Translations under genes and position numbers: made by a program
Notes under the pieces: generated by a model
What the model saw: only the letters and a program-made list of their open reading frames with translations
Databases searched by the model: none
What the model was told of the DNA's origin: nothing
Part shown: positions 15,059 to 24,092 of the stretch, piece by piece
How the letters are laid out: each line of letters begins with the position of its first letter
Position numbering within the stretch: position 1 is the stretch's first letter
Assembly: GCF_004349135.1 (NCBI RefSeq)
Contig: NZ_SMFN01000001.1
Coordinates: 310,001-374,000, forward strand
Length of the DNA: 64,000 bases
Source: Flavobacterium sandaracinum
Lineage (GTDB): Bacteria; Bacteroidota; Bacteroidia; Flavobacteriales; Flavobacteriaceae
Reading direction: 5' to 3'

Positions 15059-17101
15059 TTATTTTTTTATAATTTTTTTACTGGTAAAACCTTCTTCATT
15101 GTATACCGTTATGAAATAAATACCAGGAGCATAAGTACTTACATCCAGATTGACATTATCTGAATTTGTTTTTACTTCTTGTACTAAAGCACCTAAAATA
15201 CTAAACAATTTAACTCCAGTCATGGATTTATCAGCTTGTATGGTTACGCTATGGGTAACTGGGTTGGGATAGATCATGAGGGATGCTGATGCTAAAAATG
15301 ATGGATTAGACAAGGCATCGCTAGTTGAAGCTACCCAACTTGAAGCCAAGTTATTATCTAACGTTGTACTGATCAGTTCCAGATAACTACCGCCACCATC
15401 AGGTGAAGTTGGCCATGGTGCTGAATCAAAATATTCTACGGAATCAATTGTATTTCCATCTGCATCCGCCAGAACAATTTTTTGCGATTTATTTGATAAA
15501 TTTCTCGTGAACTGACCAAAAGGAACTGTACCATATTTACTTTGAAAAGTAGCCGCATTGCTTGTTAAAAAAATGGTTTCATTTGCTCCAATAGTTGAAT
15601 TGTAAGGAAACTGAAAAGTGAGTCCTAACTGTCTAAAATACACACCGGAAAGATTGACAGACCGATCACTTATGTTCTTTAAGGCTACAAATTCTAAATC
15701 ATTACTGACTGGAAAATCTGTTGCTGTTTTTGGATTGTAGTTAATTTTAGTAATTACTAGCGGTGGTACCGTAACATTGGCACAATTTGAAAATGAGCCT
15801 ATATTATTTGTGATCCAAGTCGTTCTATCGTTAATAAAGGTTTTAATTCTATTTACATCCGTAACATGATCGTTTATAGTTCCCCATCTTTGACTCTCGC
15901 GAGGAATAGCTTCGCTTATGTAGCTTAAAGCAGTATCAACATAGGCAATCAGAACGTCTTTATTTAAAGGCTGACCTGATCCGTTGAGTTCGTTCCAACG
16001 TTTTGCAAGCTGACAATTGAATTCTCCGTTGTCAAATAAGTAACTCCAAAAAGGGGGTCCAACTCTATTCCCGTTATTAAACTGCCATTTATCAACATGG
16101 CTACTGTTGGTAAAAGTACTTCCAAAACTCTGATTGAAATCCCATACCGGTCCCGCCCGCAGTTTTCCTGCACGGTCTTTATGAAAAAAAGTACTGGACT
16201 GATACACATCCGCATTAGAAGCCAACTCATTGACCAACATAAAATCAACGAAGGAAGGAACATCAATAATAGTGCGGTATCCGTCTATTAAGTCATTATC
16301 ATAAGCATGGTCTTGCAATCTATTGAATTCCGCTTCAATATACTGTGTTTGCTCTGGTGTGGCATTTTCAGGCTTAGGTAAATCATGAACAAATTTAGTT
16401 TCGTCCATCCAGAAAGCGACAGGATCTCCACCGGTTGTTTTATCCGCTTTTGTGATATAGCCTCCGGTTATATTTGGCAAAGTATTGTCCGTAACTTCAA
16501 TTTTTAGTACGTTAACCCTATTTTCATTGGATTTAATTTTTTCCTGAAAAACATAAAGCCCTTTGTAATCCCCATTGATAACGACTTCACAAAATTCTGT
16601 TTTGGATGCGTAATTCCCCAATTGTCTTGACATGAAATAGCACAAATAATCCCTAACTAAGGAAGGATCAAAACCCAGTCCATTCAATATCCAATCGTTC
16701 TCACTTGGCATCCCAAAAATACTCACGTTATTATTAGACGTATTATCCGACTTCAAAGTAGTTAAACTATATTGTTTTTTGGGTAGCGTTTGCGTAGAAG
16801 AACCTCTTATTTCGATACCAATTCGACCGCTATAATTTAAAAATGAAGTCGTATTCTGATCCGTAAGGAAATTTCTAGTCCCATCTGGTCTCTTGATAAT
16901 TTTCATCGTTGCCAAAATTTTAGGATCATCCAAAATTTCAAGAGGCAAATTAGTATTGGGATCATTATCTGTCGTAATAATGACAATAGGTAGATTACTA
17001 TCGGTAAAAGTTTGAGCCATCACAGAATTAGAAGTAATCAATACAATCAACAAAATGATTGTTGAAATTGTATGCAGCCGAGTAATGTACAATTTTTTCA
17101 T
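15059..17101 (-). CDS. secreted CotH-kinase family protein with LTD and type IX sorting domain
   Basis: About 680 residues from the ATG at 17101, chosen because it gives a proper signal peptide (MKKLYITRLHTISTIILLIV ... VMAQ); an upstream ATG at 17149 would add 16 residues. The CotH domain spans about 100-440 with IEIRGSSTQTLPKKQYSL, EFCEVVINGDYKGLYVFQEK and the metal-binding GPVWDFNQSFGS. A lamin-tail-like domain follows (about 450-590: NDLEFVALKNISDRSVNLSG). The C-terminal 75 residues (MIYPNPVTHSVTIQADKS to FTSKKIIKK) form a type A type IX sorting domain. CotH proteins are protein kinases in spore coats; the extracellular target here is unknown. Confidence 0.9.
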   Translation of the reverse strand: MKKLYITRLHTISTIILLIVLITSNSVMAQTFTDSNLPIVIITTDNDPNTNLPLEILDDPKILATMKIIKRPDGTRNFLTDQNTTSFLNYSGRIGIEIRGSSTQTLPKKQYSLTTLKSDNTSNNNVSIFGMPSENDWILNGLGFDPSLVRDYLCYFMSRQLGNYASKTEFCEVVINGDYKGLYVFQEKIKSNENRVNVLKIEVTDNTLPNITGGYITKADKTTGGDPVAFWMDETKFVHDLPKPENATPEQTQYIEAEFNRLQDHAYDNDLIDGYRTIIDVPSFVDFMLVNELASNADVYQSSTFFHKDRAGKLRAGPVWDFNQSFGSTFTNSSHVDKWQFNNGNRVGPPFWSYLFDNGEFNCQLAKRWNELNGSGQPLNKDVLIAYVDTALSYISEAIPRESQRWGTINDHVTDVNRIKTFINDRTTWITNNIGSFSNCANVTVPPLVITKINYNPKTATDFPVSNDLEFVALKNISDRSVNLSGVYFRQLGLTFQFPYNSTIGANETIFLTSNAATFQSKYGTVPFGQFTRNLSNKSQKIVLADADGNTIDSVEYFDSAPWPTSPDGGGSYLELISTTLDNNLASSWVASTSDALSNPSFLASASLMIYPNPVTHSVTIQADKSMTGVKLFSILGALVQEVKTNSDNVNLDVSTYAPGIYFITVYNEEGFTSKKIIKK

Positions 17102-17149
17102 AATTTTATTTCTTATTAAATTAAAGTATAAATTTAATAAAAAATACAA

Positions 17150-17523
17150 TACAATGTGTTGATAATCAATTATTTATGAAAAATAATGCCTATCAAAATA
17201 AAACTAAATTTTATGCTTTTAGGATAAGACTTCAAGTGCCTTTAGCAAGGCTGTTTTCAATACAAAAACAAGTACGCAACGATCTCAATTTTGGCTTTTG
17301 AGAATAATAGTGGGTTGCGAATAGACAAACTTTCCACTGCCCTATTTTGATTCACCATAAAATATAAATACTACAGGCCATAGGAGATAACAGCTAATAC
17401 GCTACATGGTTCCCATTTATCAACGAGATGCAATAATTTTTACAACACTATAAATATAATCTATATAATTGAAAATCAGTACATTTACATACTTGTTTAT
17501 TTTAATTTTTTAAATTGATACTT
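17150..17523. other. gene-free intergenic stretch
   Basis: About 370 bp between the divergent CotH-kinase and phosphoribosyltransferase genes. No small gene or structured RNA was recognised. It must hold both promoters, but no clear TAnnTTTG box was found. Confidence 0.5.
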
Positions 17524-18159
17524 ATGGATAACGAACTATTAAAAGACAGATTAGAAGCGGGCTTACTACTCTCCAAGAAACTAAAAAAATACAAAAATAC
17601 AGATAGCGTAATCCTCGCCGTTCCTCGAGGAGGAGTTCCCGTGGGAAACAGCCTTGCAAAAAACTTACATCTTCCCTTAGATATTGTACTCTCAAAAAAG
17701 ATTGGGCATCCCTACAATAAAGAATTTGCCATTGGTGCAGTTTCCTTAAATTCAATTAGTATTGACCGTGATCACAAAATTCCTCAAAAGTACATTGATG
17801 CTGAAATCATCCGGCTCCAAGAGTTCCTACGAGGAAAATATGAATATTATAGAGGCGCTCAACAACCGCTGGACATGGAGAACAAAAACGTAATCTTGGT
17901 AGATGACGGGATTGCTACCGGAAATACATTACTAGCCAGTATTGCGATGCTACGAAAAAAAAATCCAGCAAAAATAATCGTTGCCGTTCCCGTTTTGCCC
18001 TATGAAATGGTATCGGTCTTTAAAAAAAATGCTGATGAATTAGTCTATTTAATCGCTTCCAAAGATTTTTCAGGAGTTAGTAGTTTTTATGAACTTTTCG
18101 ATCAAGTAGAAGATGAAGAAGTAATCCAGCTATTGAGCACTAGTAATCCAACCGCATAA
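17524..18159 (+). CDS. phosphoribosyltransferase family protein
   Basis: A 211-residue type I phosphoribosyltransferase fold. The PRPP-binding motif is VILVDDGIATGNTLLAS (about residues 122-138), and the N-terminus has VILAVPRGGVPVGNSLAKNL. This matches the stand-alone phosphoribosyltransferase family (often 210-230 residues) whose substrate is usually unknown. The ATG at 17524 is preferred to a TTG three codons upstream. The gene stands alone, with 312 bp to the next gene. Confidence 0.85.
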   Translation: MDNELLKDRLEAGLLLSKKLKKYKNTDSVILAVPRGGVPVGNSLAKNLHLPLDIVLSKKIGHPYNKEFAIGAVSLNSISIDRDHKIPQKYIDAEIIRLQEFLRGKYEYYRGAQQPLDMENKNVILVDDGIATGNTLLASIAMLRKKNPAKIIVAVPVLPYEMVSVFKKNADELVYLIASKDFSGVSSFYELFDQVEDEEVIQLLSTSNPTA

Positions 18160-18471
18160 TGCAAGCGAACGGTCGTGAATAGAACTCAATAGAAAATACC
18201 GCCATTATGCTAAACAGGAACACTGAAAGGAGGGGTACTTTTCTACCCTCAATACGGCAGAATTTTTATTTTAACCCCTTATTTTGGCGACAGCAGATGA
18301 AGTAGCAACCACAAAACCGTAGCAGCACCGATACAATAAAACAGAAGATTTGATAGCAGACTGAACAGCCAGAGTAATCTATTCTTTGCCTGTTAGCCAC
18401 ATAAGTACAACTACAAACACAAAGGACTTCTATTTTTTTTTATATTTGACAGTAAGAAAATAACATTCTAA
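18160..18471. other. intergenic stretch with nitroreductase promoter
   Basis: No coding frame was recognised. TATATTTG at 18441-18448 is a strong -7 box 23 nt before the nitroreductase ATG, giving a leader of roughly 15 nt. No matching TTG at -33 is obvious. Confidence 0.55.
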
Positions 18472-19155
18472 ATGGCTGATAAAAAAATAATTGACAACTA
18501 TCCTTATATTCATTACAACACACCCGTTCTTTCTGAGCCAGAGATGATAGAACGTTCCCTTTCTTTTTATGAAATAATGGACCGTAGGCGTTCTGTAAGG
18601 GAGTTTTCAGACCGATCAGTTCCTAAAGCAGTAATTGAAAACCTGATAAAAACGGCTTCAACGGCTCCTTCTGGCGCACACAAACAACCTTGGACTTTTT
18701 GTGTGATTGAAAATCCCGAAATTAAAAAACAAATTCGCATCGCTGCGGAGCAGGAGGAACTTCAAAGCTATGAATCTCGCATGTCAAGTGACTGGTTGGA
18801 TGATCTAAAACCCTTAGGGACCGATTGGCACAAACCCTTTTTAGAAACCGCACCTTACCTCATCGTCGTTTTTAAACGCAGCTATGAATTGGATGTTGAT
18901 GGCAACAAGAAGACCAACTATTATGTTCAAGAAAGCGTGGGTATTGCCGTTGGTTTTTTATTATCTGCCATTCATAACGCGGGTTTAGTCTCGTTGACCC
19001 ACACGCCTAGCCCAATGAATTTCTTAACCAAAACGCTAAAAAGGCCCATCAATGAAAAACCTTTTTTACTTATTCCTGTTGGTTACCCTGCAGAAGACTG
19101 CTGGGTTCCGGACATACAAAGAAAAGACCTTGCGGCCATATCCGTTTTCTATTAA
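18472..19155 (+). CDS. nitroreductase family flavoprotein
   Basis: A 227-residue FMN-dependent nitroreductase-fold protein. FMN-binding features are MDRRRSVREFSDRSVP (about 37-52) and TASTAPSGAHKQPWTF (about 63-78). C-terminal LKRPINEKPFLLIPVGYPAE is typical of the subgroup related to BluB and iodotyrosine deiodinase. It probably reduces a nitro, quinone or halogenated aromatic compound using NAD(P)H; the substrate cannot be read from sequence. It is 37 bp upstream of the dienelactone hydrolase gene and probably co-transcribed. Confidence 0.9.
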   Translation: MADKKIIDNYPYIHYNTPVLSEPEMIERSLSFYEIMDRRRSVREFSDRSVPKAVIENLIKTASTAPSGAHKQPWTFCVIENPEIKKQIRIAAEQEELQSYESRMSSDWLDDLKPLGTDWHKPFLETAPYLIVVFKRSYELDVDGNKKTNYYVQESVGIAVGFLLSAIHNAGLVSLTHTPSPMNFLTKTLKRPINEKPFLLIPVGYPAEDCWVPDIQRKDLAAISVFY

Positions 19156-19192
19156 TTGAAACAAAAGCATCCCTTTATATAAAACTAGCACT

Positions 19193-20086
19193 ATGAAAAA
19201 AATAACCAAAGAAGACATCAGTCAAGAAGTATTTGACTTGTACGATGATTATGCACACAATAAAATTGACCGCCGTAGCTTTGTCGAAAAACTATCTCTA
19301 TTTGCTGTAGGCACACTCACACTGCCTTCGCTACTGAGTTTTATGACGCCCAATTATGCGGATGCCGTGCTCATAAAACCCGAAGATCCTAGAATAAAAT
19401 CTGGATTTATTACCTATGATTCGCCCAAAGGTGGCGGAACAATTAAAGGACTTTTATCCCAACCCACGGGTACCAAAAAGAAAGTACCGGGAATCATTGT
19501 TGTGCATGAAAACCGAGGATTGAATCCCTATATTGAAGACGTAGGACGCAGAGCAGCTGTAGAAGGATTTATCACTTTGGCACCAGATGCCTTGTCGCCA
19601 TTGGGTGGTTATCCCGGAAATGATGATGCGGGACGCGAAATGCAAAAAAAACGAACTCGAGAGGAAATGCTCGAAGACTTTATTGCCGCCTACAACTATC
19701 TCAAAGCCCACAAGGATTGCAACGGACACATCGGTGTAGTAGGATTTTGTTTTGGAGGTTGGATTGCCAATATGATGGCGGTTAAAATCCCGACTTTGGG
19801 CGCTGCCGTTCCGTACTATGGAGGCCAACCCACAGCAACCGAAGCCGAACTCATAAAAACGCCTATCCTAGCCCAATACGCTAGCTTAGATACGCGTGTC
19901 AATGAAGGTTGGCCCGCGTATGAAGCCATCCTTAAAAAGAACAAAGTACACCACACTGCTTATTTTTATGAAGGCGTGAACCATGGTTTTCACAACAACA
20001 CCACGCCACGCTATGATGACAAAGCCGCTACTTTATCTTGGGAACGTACCATTGCGTTTTTTAAACAAGAACTCAAAAAAAAGTAA
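19193..20086 (+). CDS. dienelactone hydrolase family protein with Tat-like signal
   Basis: A 297-residue alpha/beta hydrolase. Residues 1-60 carry DRRSFVEKLSLFAVGTLTLP, an RR-x-F-x-x-K twin-arginine-like signal placed after a 26-residue leader. The catalytic triad is visible as Cys in VGFCFGGWIA, Asp in YASLDTRVNEG and His in GVNHGFHNNT. This is the YghX-type dienelactone hydrolase layout. It probably hydrolyses a lactone or ester outside the cytoplasm; the substrate is unknown. It forms a probable operon with the nitroreductase and ends at a strong terminator. Confidence 0.9.
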   Translation: MKKITKEDISQEVFDLYDDYAHNKIDRRSFVEKLSLFAVGTLTLPSLLSFMTPNYADAVLIKPEDPRIKSGFITYDSPKGGGTIKGLLSQPTGTKKKVPGIIVVHENRGLNPYIEDVGRRAAVEGFITLAPDALSPLGGYPGNDDAGREMQKKRTREEMLEDFIAAYNYLKAHKDCNGHIGVVGFCFGGWIANMMAVKIPTLGAAVPYYGGQPTATEAELIKTPILAQYASLDTRVNEGWPAYEAILKKNKVHHTAYFYEGVNHGFHNNTTPRYDDKAATLSWERTIAFFKQELKKK

Positions 20087-20103
20087 AAATATACGGTTTG
20101 ATG

Positions 20104-20138
20104 AAAAAGTGGAAAGGTAATGTTTCCACTTTTTTTTT
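20104..20138 (+). terminator. rho-independent terminator
   Basis: AAAAAGTGGAAA (20104-20115) pairs perfectly with TTTCCACTTTTT (20123-20134) around a 7-nt loop, followed by further T residues. It ends the nitroreductase/dienelactone hydrolase transcript. Confidence 0.9.
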
Positions 20139-20166
20139 GTTAAATTTCCTAATTTATGGATTTCCG

Positions 20167-20174
20167 TATATTTG
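20167..20174 (+). promoter_or_regulatory. -7 box for the Nudix-helicase pair
   Basis: TATATTTG matches the Bacteroidota TAnnTTTG -7 element, 46 nt before the Nudix ATG. A TTG at the ideal -33 distance is not clear. Confidence 0.5.
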
Positions 20175-20219
20175 TTAGCAGTGGATTTTGTAATATTGAA
20201 AATCAATACAACGTGAACT

Positions 20220-20621
20220 ATGCTAGAAAAATCGACTATTAATGTAACCTGTGCCATCATTTTTTTTGATCAAAAAATTCTAGTTACACAAAGAAGTGAA
20301 ACCATGAAATTACCATTGAAATGGGAATTCCCTGGAGGAAAATTAGAAGATAATGAGACAGAAGTTGATTGTATCAAAAGAGAAATAAAGGAAGAAATAA
20401 ATATTGATATTGAAGTTTTAGAGAAACTATCAAGTAGTATTTATAATTACGGAACATTTCAAATTAAATTAATCCCATTTCTCGCAAATTTTGTTTCAGG
20501 TGAAATAAAACTTACTGAACATAAAGAGTACAAATTATTAAATAAATCTGAATTAAGGAATTTAGATTGGGCTGAGGCAGATAAACCTATTGTTGAAGAA
20601 TTATTAAAGTTAGAAATATGA
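20220..20621 (+). CDS. Nudix hydrolase (MutT/CTP pyrophosphohydrolase-like)
   Basis: A 133-residue Nudix hydrolase. The Nudix box starts at GGKLEDNETEVDC and runs into IKREIKEEINID, fitting Gx5Ex7REx2EE; the usual glycine after the glutamates is replaced by asparagine. WEFPGGK before it is typical of MutT-like enzymes that cleave (d)NTPs. It overlaps the helicase gene by 4 bp (ATGA), so the two are translationally coupled. A role in cleaving a nucleotide signal or modified nucleotide for the helicase is inferred. Confidence 0.9.
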   Translation: MLEKSTINVTCAIIFFDQKILVTQRSETMKLPLKWEFPGGKLEDNETEVDCIKREIKEEINIDIEVLEKLSSSIYNYGTFQIKLIPFLANFVSGEIKLTEHKEYKLLNKSELRNLDWAEADKPIVEELLKLEI

Positions 20622-23600
20622 ATCAAGGATTATATGAAGAGTTAGTAACTAAACTAATAAGTAATAAGTTGAGTGAATTAGATAAAAACACTTTTCAAGT
20701 TAAAACTACATCAATTGATAAAGCGGAAGCTGCACAGTTATTATCTGCACATATTGGAAAAACAATTCGACATGCTTTTACTTTGATAAAAGGCGATAAT
20801 ATTTTGGAAAACCAAATTGAAATCGCTAACAAAATCATTTTATTTCTAAAAGATGAATTAAAGAAAGAGGAGTTTAAAGATGACTTAATTGAAACGGAAG
20901 GTAAAATATTAAACGCAGTTTTTACTAAAATAGATGCACATTTTACAGATTTAGATTTGCATCTCAAAGAAATCACACCTTACACAAGGTTAATTCATAG
21001 TGAACTTTTTACTGGCGGAAATTCAGGTACTACGCTTGAAAGTGAGTTGAGAAAAGAAATTTTGTCATCTGATAGAATAGATTTATTAGTTTCATTTATA
21101 AAATGGAAAGGAATTAGGATACTAGAAAAAGAACTTAGAGAATTTACAACTAGAGGCGGAAAGCTTAGAGCAATAACAACAACATATGTTGGGGCTACCG
21201 ATGCAAAAGCTGTTGAACTTTTAGCATCATTAGAAAATACAGAAGTTAAGATTTCATACAACACAGGAAATGAAAGATTGCACGCAAAAGCTTATTTATT
21301 TGAGAGAAACACAGGTTTTCATACTGGTTATATTGGTTCGTCTAATTTTTCTCGATCTGCTTTGACAGATGGTTTAGAGTGGAATTTAAAAATCACCACA
21401 AAGGAAGTTAGTCACATAATTGATAAATTCAGAAAAACATTTGAAGCATATTGGCAAAATTCAGAATTTGAATTATTTGATAAAAATAAGGATTCTGAAA
21501 AATTAGTTAAAGCATTAAAAGACGGAAAATTTTCAAAAGATTATACTCCAAATAGTATTTTCTTTGATATAAAACCGTTTCATTATCAACAAGATATACT
21601 TGAAAAGTTAGAAGTTGAAAGAACAGTTCATAATAGATTTAAGAATTTATTGGTTGCCGCAACTGGAACTGGAAAAACAGTTATTTCAGCATTTGATTAT
21701 AAAAGTTTCAGAGCAAATAACAAATCGTCAAGACTGCTCTTCGTAGCACATCGAAAAGAAATATTACAACAAGCAAAAGCCACTTTTCAAGGTGTTTTAA
21801 AAGATAATAATTTTGGCGAATTATGGGTAGATGGCCTAGAACCCGCTAGCAATGAATATGTTTTTGCATCAGTTCAAACTTTAAATAACAGACTGAAAAA
21901 CATTAATCTTTCACCCGAATATTATGATTTTATAATTGTTGATGAAGTTCATCATATTTCTGCATCTACTTATAGACCAATATTAAATTATTTTAAACCA
22001 AAAGTATTATTAGGATTAACAGCGACTCCTGAGAGAATGGATGGAGAAAATATTTTAGATGATTTTTGTGGTCGAATAGCAGCAGAAATAAGACTTCCAG
22101 AAGCATTAAACAAAAAATTATTATCACCTTTTCAATATTTTGGAATTACTGATAGTATTGATTTAACGAATGTAAAATGGGAAAAAGGAAAGTATGTCGC
22201 TAGTGAATTGACAAGTTTGTACACCAAAAATAATGTTCGAGTTGGTGAAATTATTAGAGGACTTGAGAAATATTTAAATGATATTAATGATGTTCGTGCA
22301 ATAGGATTTTGTGTCACCGTTGAACATGCTGTTTTTATGACTGAAAAATTTAATCTAGCTGGCCTAAAAGCTGAAGTTTTAACCAGTAAAAATTCAAGTG
22401 ACAGAGAAAAAATAAGAGAACAATTTAAAAAGAAAGAATTCAATTATTTATTTGTTGTAGATATTTTTAATGAAGGTGTTGATATTCCTGAAATAGATAC
22501 CGTTTTGTTTCTTCGTCCAACAGAAAGTTTAACCGTTTTTTTGCAACAGTTAGGACGTGGATTGCGTTTAGCAGAAGGTAAAGATTGTTTGACCGTTTTA
22601 GATTTTGTTGGTAATTCACGACCTGAATATGATTTTGAAAATAAATTTAGAGCATTAATAGGAAAAACAACAACGTCAGTTCTTAAAGAAATTGAAGATG
22701 ATTTCCCGCACTTACCTTTAGGTTGTTCAATAGTTTTGGAGAAAAAAACTAAAGAAACAATTTTAGAAAATATTAAAAGAGCAACGACTCTGAATGTAAA
22801 TCAGTTGATTACCAAAATTACTAATTATCAGCATCAAACTAACCTGCCATTAAAAATTCAGAATTTTATTGAATTATACAATATTAAATTGGAAGCCATT
22901 TATAAAAAAGATAGTTGGTCAAGGCTTTGTGAAAGAGCAGGAGTTATTGATAATTTTGATAATTTGAATGAAAAGCAAATTCTTTCTGCAATAAGTAAAA
23001 AATGGCTTTCATCAAGTTCAACAAGCTATTTCAATTTTATTTTAAAACTAGCTAAAAAGGAGTTTAAAGTTAGTATAAATGATTTTGATGAGAATGGAAA
23101 GACTATGTTGTTGATGTTGCATTATGATGTTTGGCAAAATGCAGGCGATTTTAAATCTTTAGATGAAAGTATTAATCAAATTGGAAAGAATAAAATTTTA
23201 GTAAAAGAAATTATAGAAGTTTTAGAGATTTTAATTGATAGAATTGACTTCAAAGAAATAGACATTAGTTTACCATATAAGCAACCATTAAAAGTTCATG
23301 CTAGATATACAAGAGATCAAATTTTAACTGCTTTTGGTCTAAGTACTTTTCATAAAAAATCTTCTAGTAGAGAAGGTGTCGCAGAAAATGTTAATTTAAA
23401 GACAGAACTTTTATTTGTTAATCTTATCAAATCTGAGGAGAATTTTTCACCAACCACAATGTATGATGATTACGCAATAAGTGAAACTTTATTTCATTGG
23501 CAGAGTCAGAATTCATCTAGGCCAGATTCAGGTAAAGGCTTATCATATGTCAAACATATAGAAAATGACAAAAAGATTTTACTTTTTATAAGAGAAAAAG

Positions 23601-23758
23601 CAAATGATGAAAATGGAAATACTATGGGTTATGTTTTTATTGGTGAAGCAAATTTTGCAGCAACAGAAGGTTCTAAACCAATGAATATAAAATGGGAATT
23701 AAATGAACCAATGCCCAATTATCTTTGGAAAGAGTCCGCTAAAATGTCTGTTGGATAA
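20618..23758 (+). CDS. PLD-nuclease/SF2 helicase/DUF3427 fusion protein
   Basis: A 1046-residue protein in three parts. Residues about 120-285 are a PLD-family nuclease-like domain: HAK (222-224), Glu229 in place of the usual Asp, and GSSN (240-243) form the HKD-type motif. Residues about 315-660 are a superfamily 2 helicase with AATGTGKT (347-354), DEVHH (442-446), LTATPERMDG (about 467-476) and QLGRGLRL (about 644-651). Residues about 670-1040 fit DUF3427. This is the PLDc_N_DEXD type, probably acting on DNA as a nuclease-helicase. Coupled to a Nudix gene, AT-rich and next to a carB remnant, it looks horizontally acquired; antiviral defence is the leading guess. Confidence 0.9.
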   Translation: MNQGLYEELVTKLISNKLSELDKNTFQVKTTSIDKAEAAQLLSAHIGKTIRHAFTLIKGDNILENQIEIANKIILFLKDELKKEEFKDDLIETEGKILNAVFTKIDAHFTDLDLHLKEITPYTRLIHSELFTGGNSGTTLESELRKEILSSDRIDLLVSFIKWKGIRILEKELREFTTRGGKLRAITTTYVGATDAKAVELLASLENTEVKISYNTGNERLHAKAYLFERNTGFHTGYIGSSNFSRSALTDGLEWNLKITTKEVSHIIDKFRKTFEAYWQNSEFELFDKNKDSEKLVKALKDGKFSKDYTPNSIFFDIKPFHYQQDILEKLEVERTVHNRFKNLLVAATGTGKTVISAFDYKSFRANNKSSRLLFVAHRKEILQQAKATFQGVLKDNNFGELWVDGLEPASNEYVFASVQTLNNRLKNINLSPEYYDFIIVDEVHHISASTYRPILNYFKPKVLLGLTATPERMDGENILDDFCGRIAAEIRLPEALNKKLLSPFQYFGITDSIDLTNVKWEKGKYVASELTSLYTKNNVRVGEIIRGLEKYLNDINDVRAIGFCVTVEHAVFMTEKFNLAGLKAEVLTSKNSSDREKIREQFKKKEFNYLFVVDIFNEGVDIPEIDTVLFLRPTESLTVFLQQLGRGLRLAEGKDCLTVLDFVGNSRPEYDFENKFRALIGKTTTSVLKEIEDDFPHLPLGCSIVLEKKTKETILENIKRATTLNVNQLITKITNYQHQTNLPLKIQNFIELYNIKLEAIYKKDSWSRLCERAGVIDNFDNLNEKQILSAISKKWLSSSSTSYFNFILKLAKKEFKVSINDFDENGKTMLLMLHYDVWQNAGDFKSLDESINQIGKNKILVKEIIEVLEILIDRIDFKEIDISLPYKQPLKVHARYTRDQILTAFGLSTFHKKSSSREGVAENVNLKTELLFVNLIKSEENFSPTTMYDDYAISETLFHWQSQNSSRPDSGKGLSYVKHIENDKKILLFIREKANDENGNTMGYVFIGEANFAATEGSKPMNIKWELNEPMPNYLWKESAKMSVG

Positions 23759-23788
23759 AGGCCTGAATTTATATATACTACAAACCCA

Positions 23789-23810
23789 AAAAGCCCCAAC
23801 CGGGGCTTTT
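23789..23810. terminator. bidirectional terminator
   Basis: AAAAGCCCC (23789-23797) pairs with GGGGCTTTT (23802-23810) around AACC. It closely resembles the terminator at 26709-26733 after the true carB and sits in the same place relative to the carB remnant, so the two were probably copied together. Confidence 0.9.
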
Positions 23811-23830
23811 CATTTATAATCCATTCAAGT

Positions 23831-23947
23831 TCATTTGCGCAACTGCTTTTTTATTCTAGAGTACCATTCGTAGAACTGATCGTCTTTAAGGTCACCAATA
23901 AACAAGATGCTTTCTCCTGTTGATTTTGTCTCTTCTTTTAAGTCTTT
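23831..23947 (-). pseudogene. remnant of a carB 3' end
   Basis: Read on the minus strand, this encodes KDLKEETKSTGESILFIGDL, continues KDDQFYEWYSRIKKQLRK and ends in a stop. The intact CarB ends MKSTGESILFIDDLKDD, then QFYELYSRRKMYLSK. About 25 of the last 32 residues match. The fragment has no start codon and is cut off by a TAA at 23948-23950. It is a decayed duplicate of the carB tail, on the same strand as carB and about 2.9 kb away, together with a carB-like terminator. Confidence 0.9.
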
Positions 23948-23989
23948 TTATCTCAAAAATATAACTCAAAAAGTAAGAAAGAATTTAAT

Positions 23990-23997
23990 TATATTTG
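23990..23997 (+). promoter_or_regulatory. possible -7 box for the metalloprotease gene
   Basis: TATATTTG matches the Bacteroidota -7 consensus about 95 nt before the ATG at 24093. No clear -33 TTG is present, so confidence is modest. Confidence 0.4.
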
Positions 23998-24092
23998 ATC
24001 GAACAATATAACCTTCAAAAATATATTGATTTATAAAAATGATTTCCAAGCACTTATACAAACGGCATTAATCAACAACAAAACAAACTATA

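Noticed and set aside
17102-17149. ATG at 17149 as start of the CotH-kinase gene
   Set aside because: It adds 16 residues before a normal signal peptide that starts at 17101.
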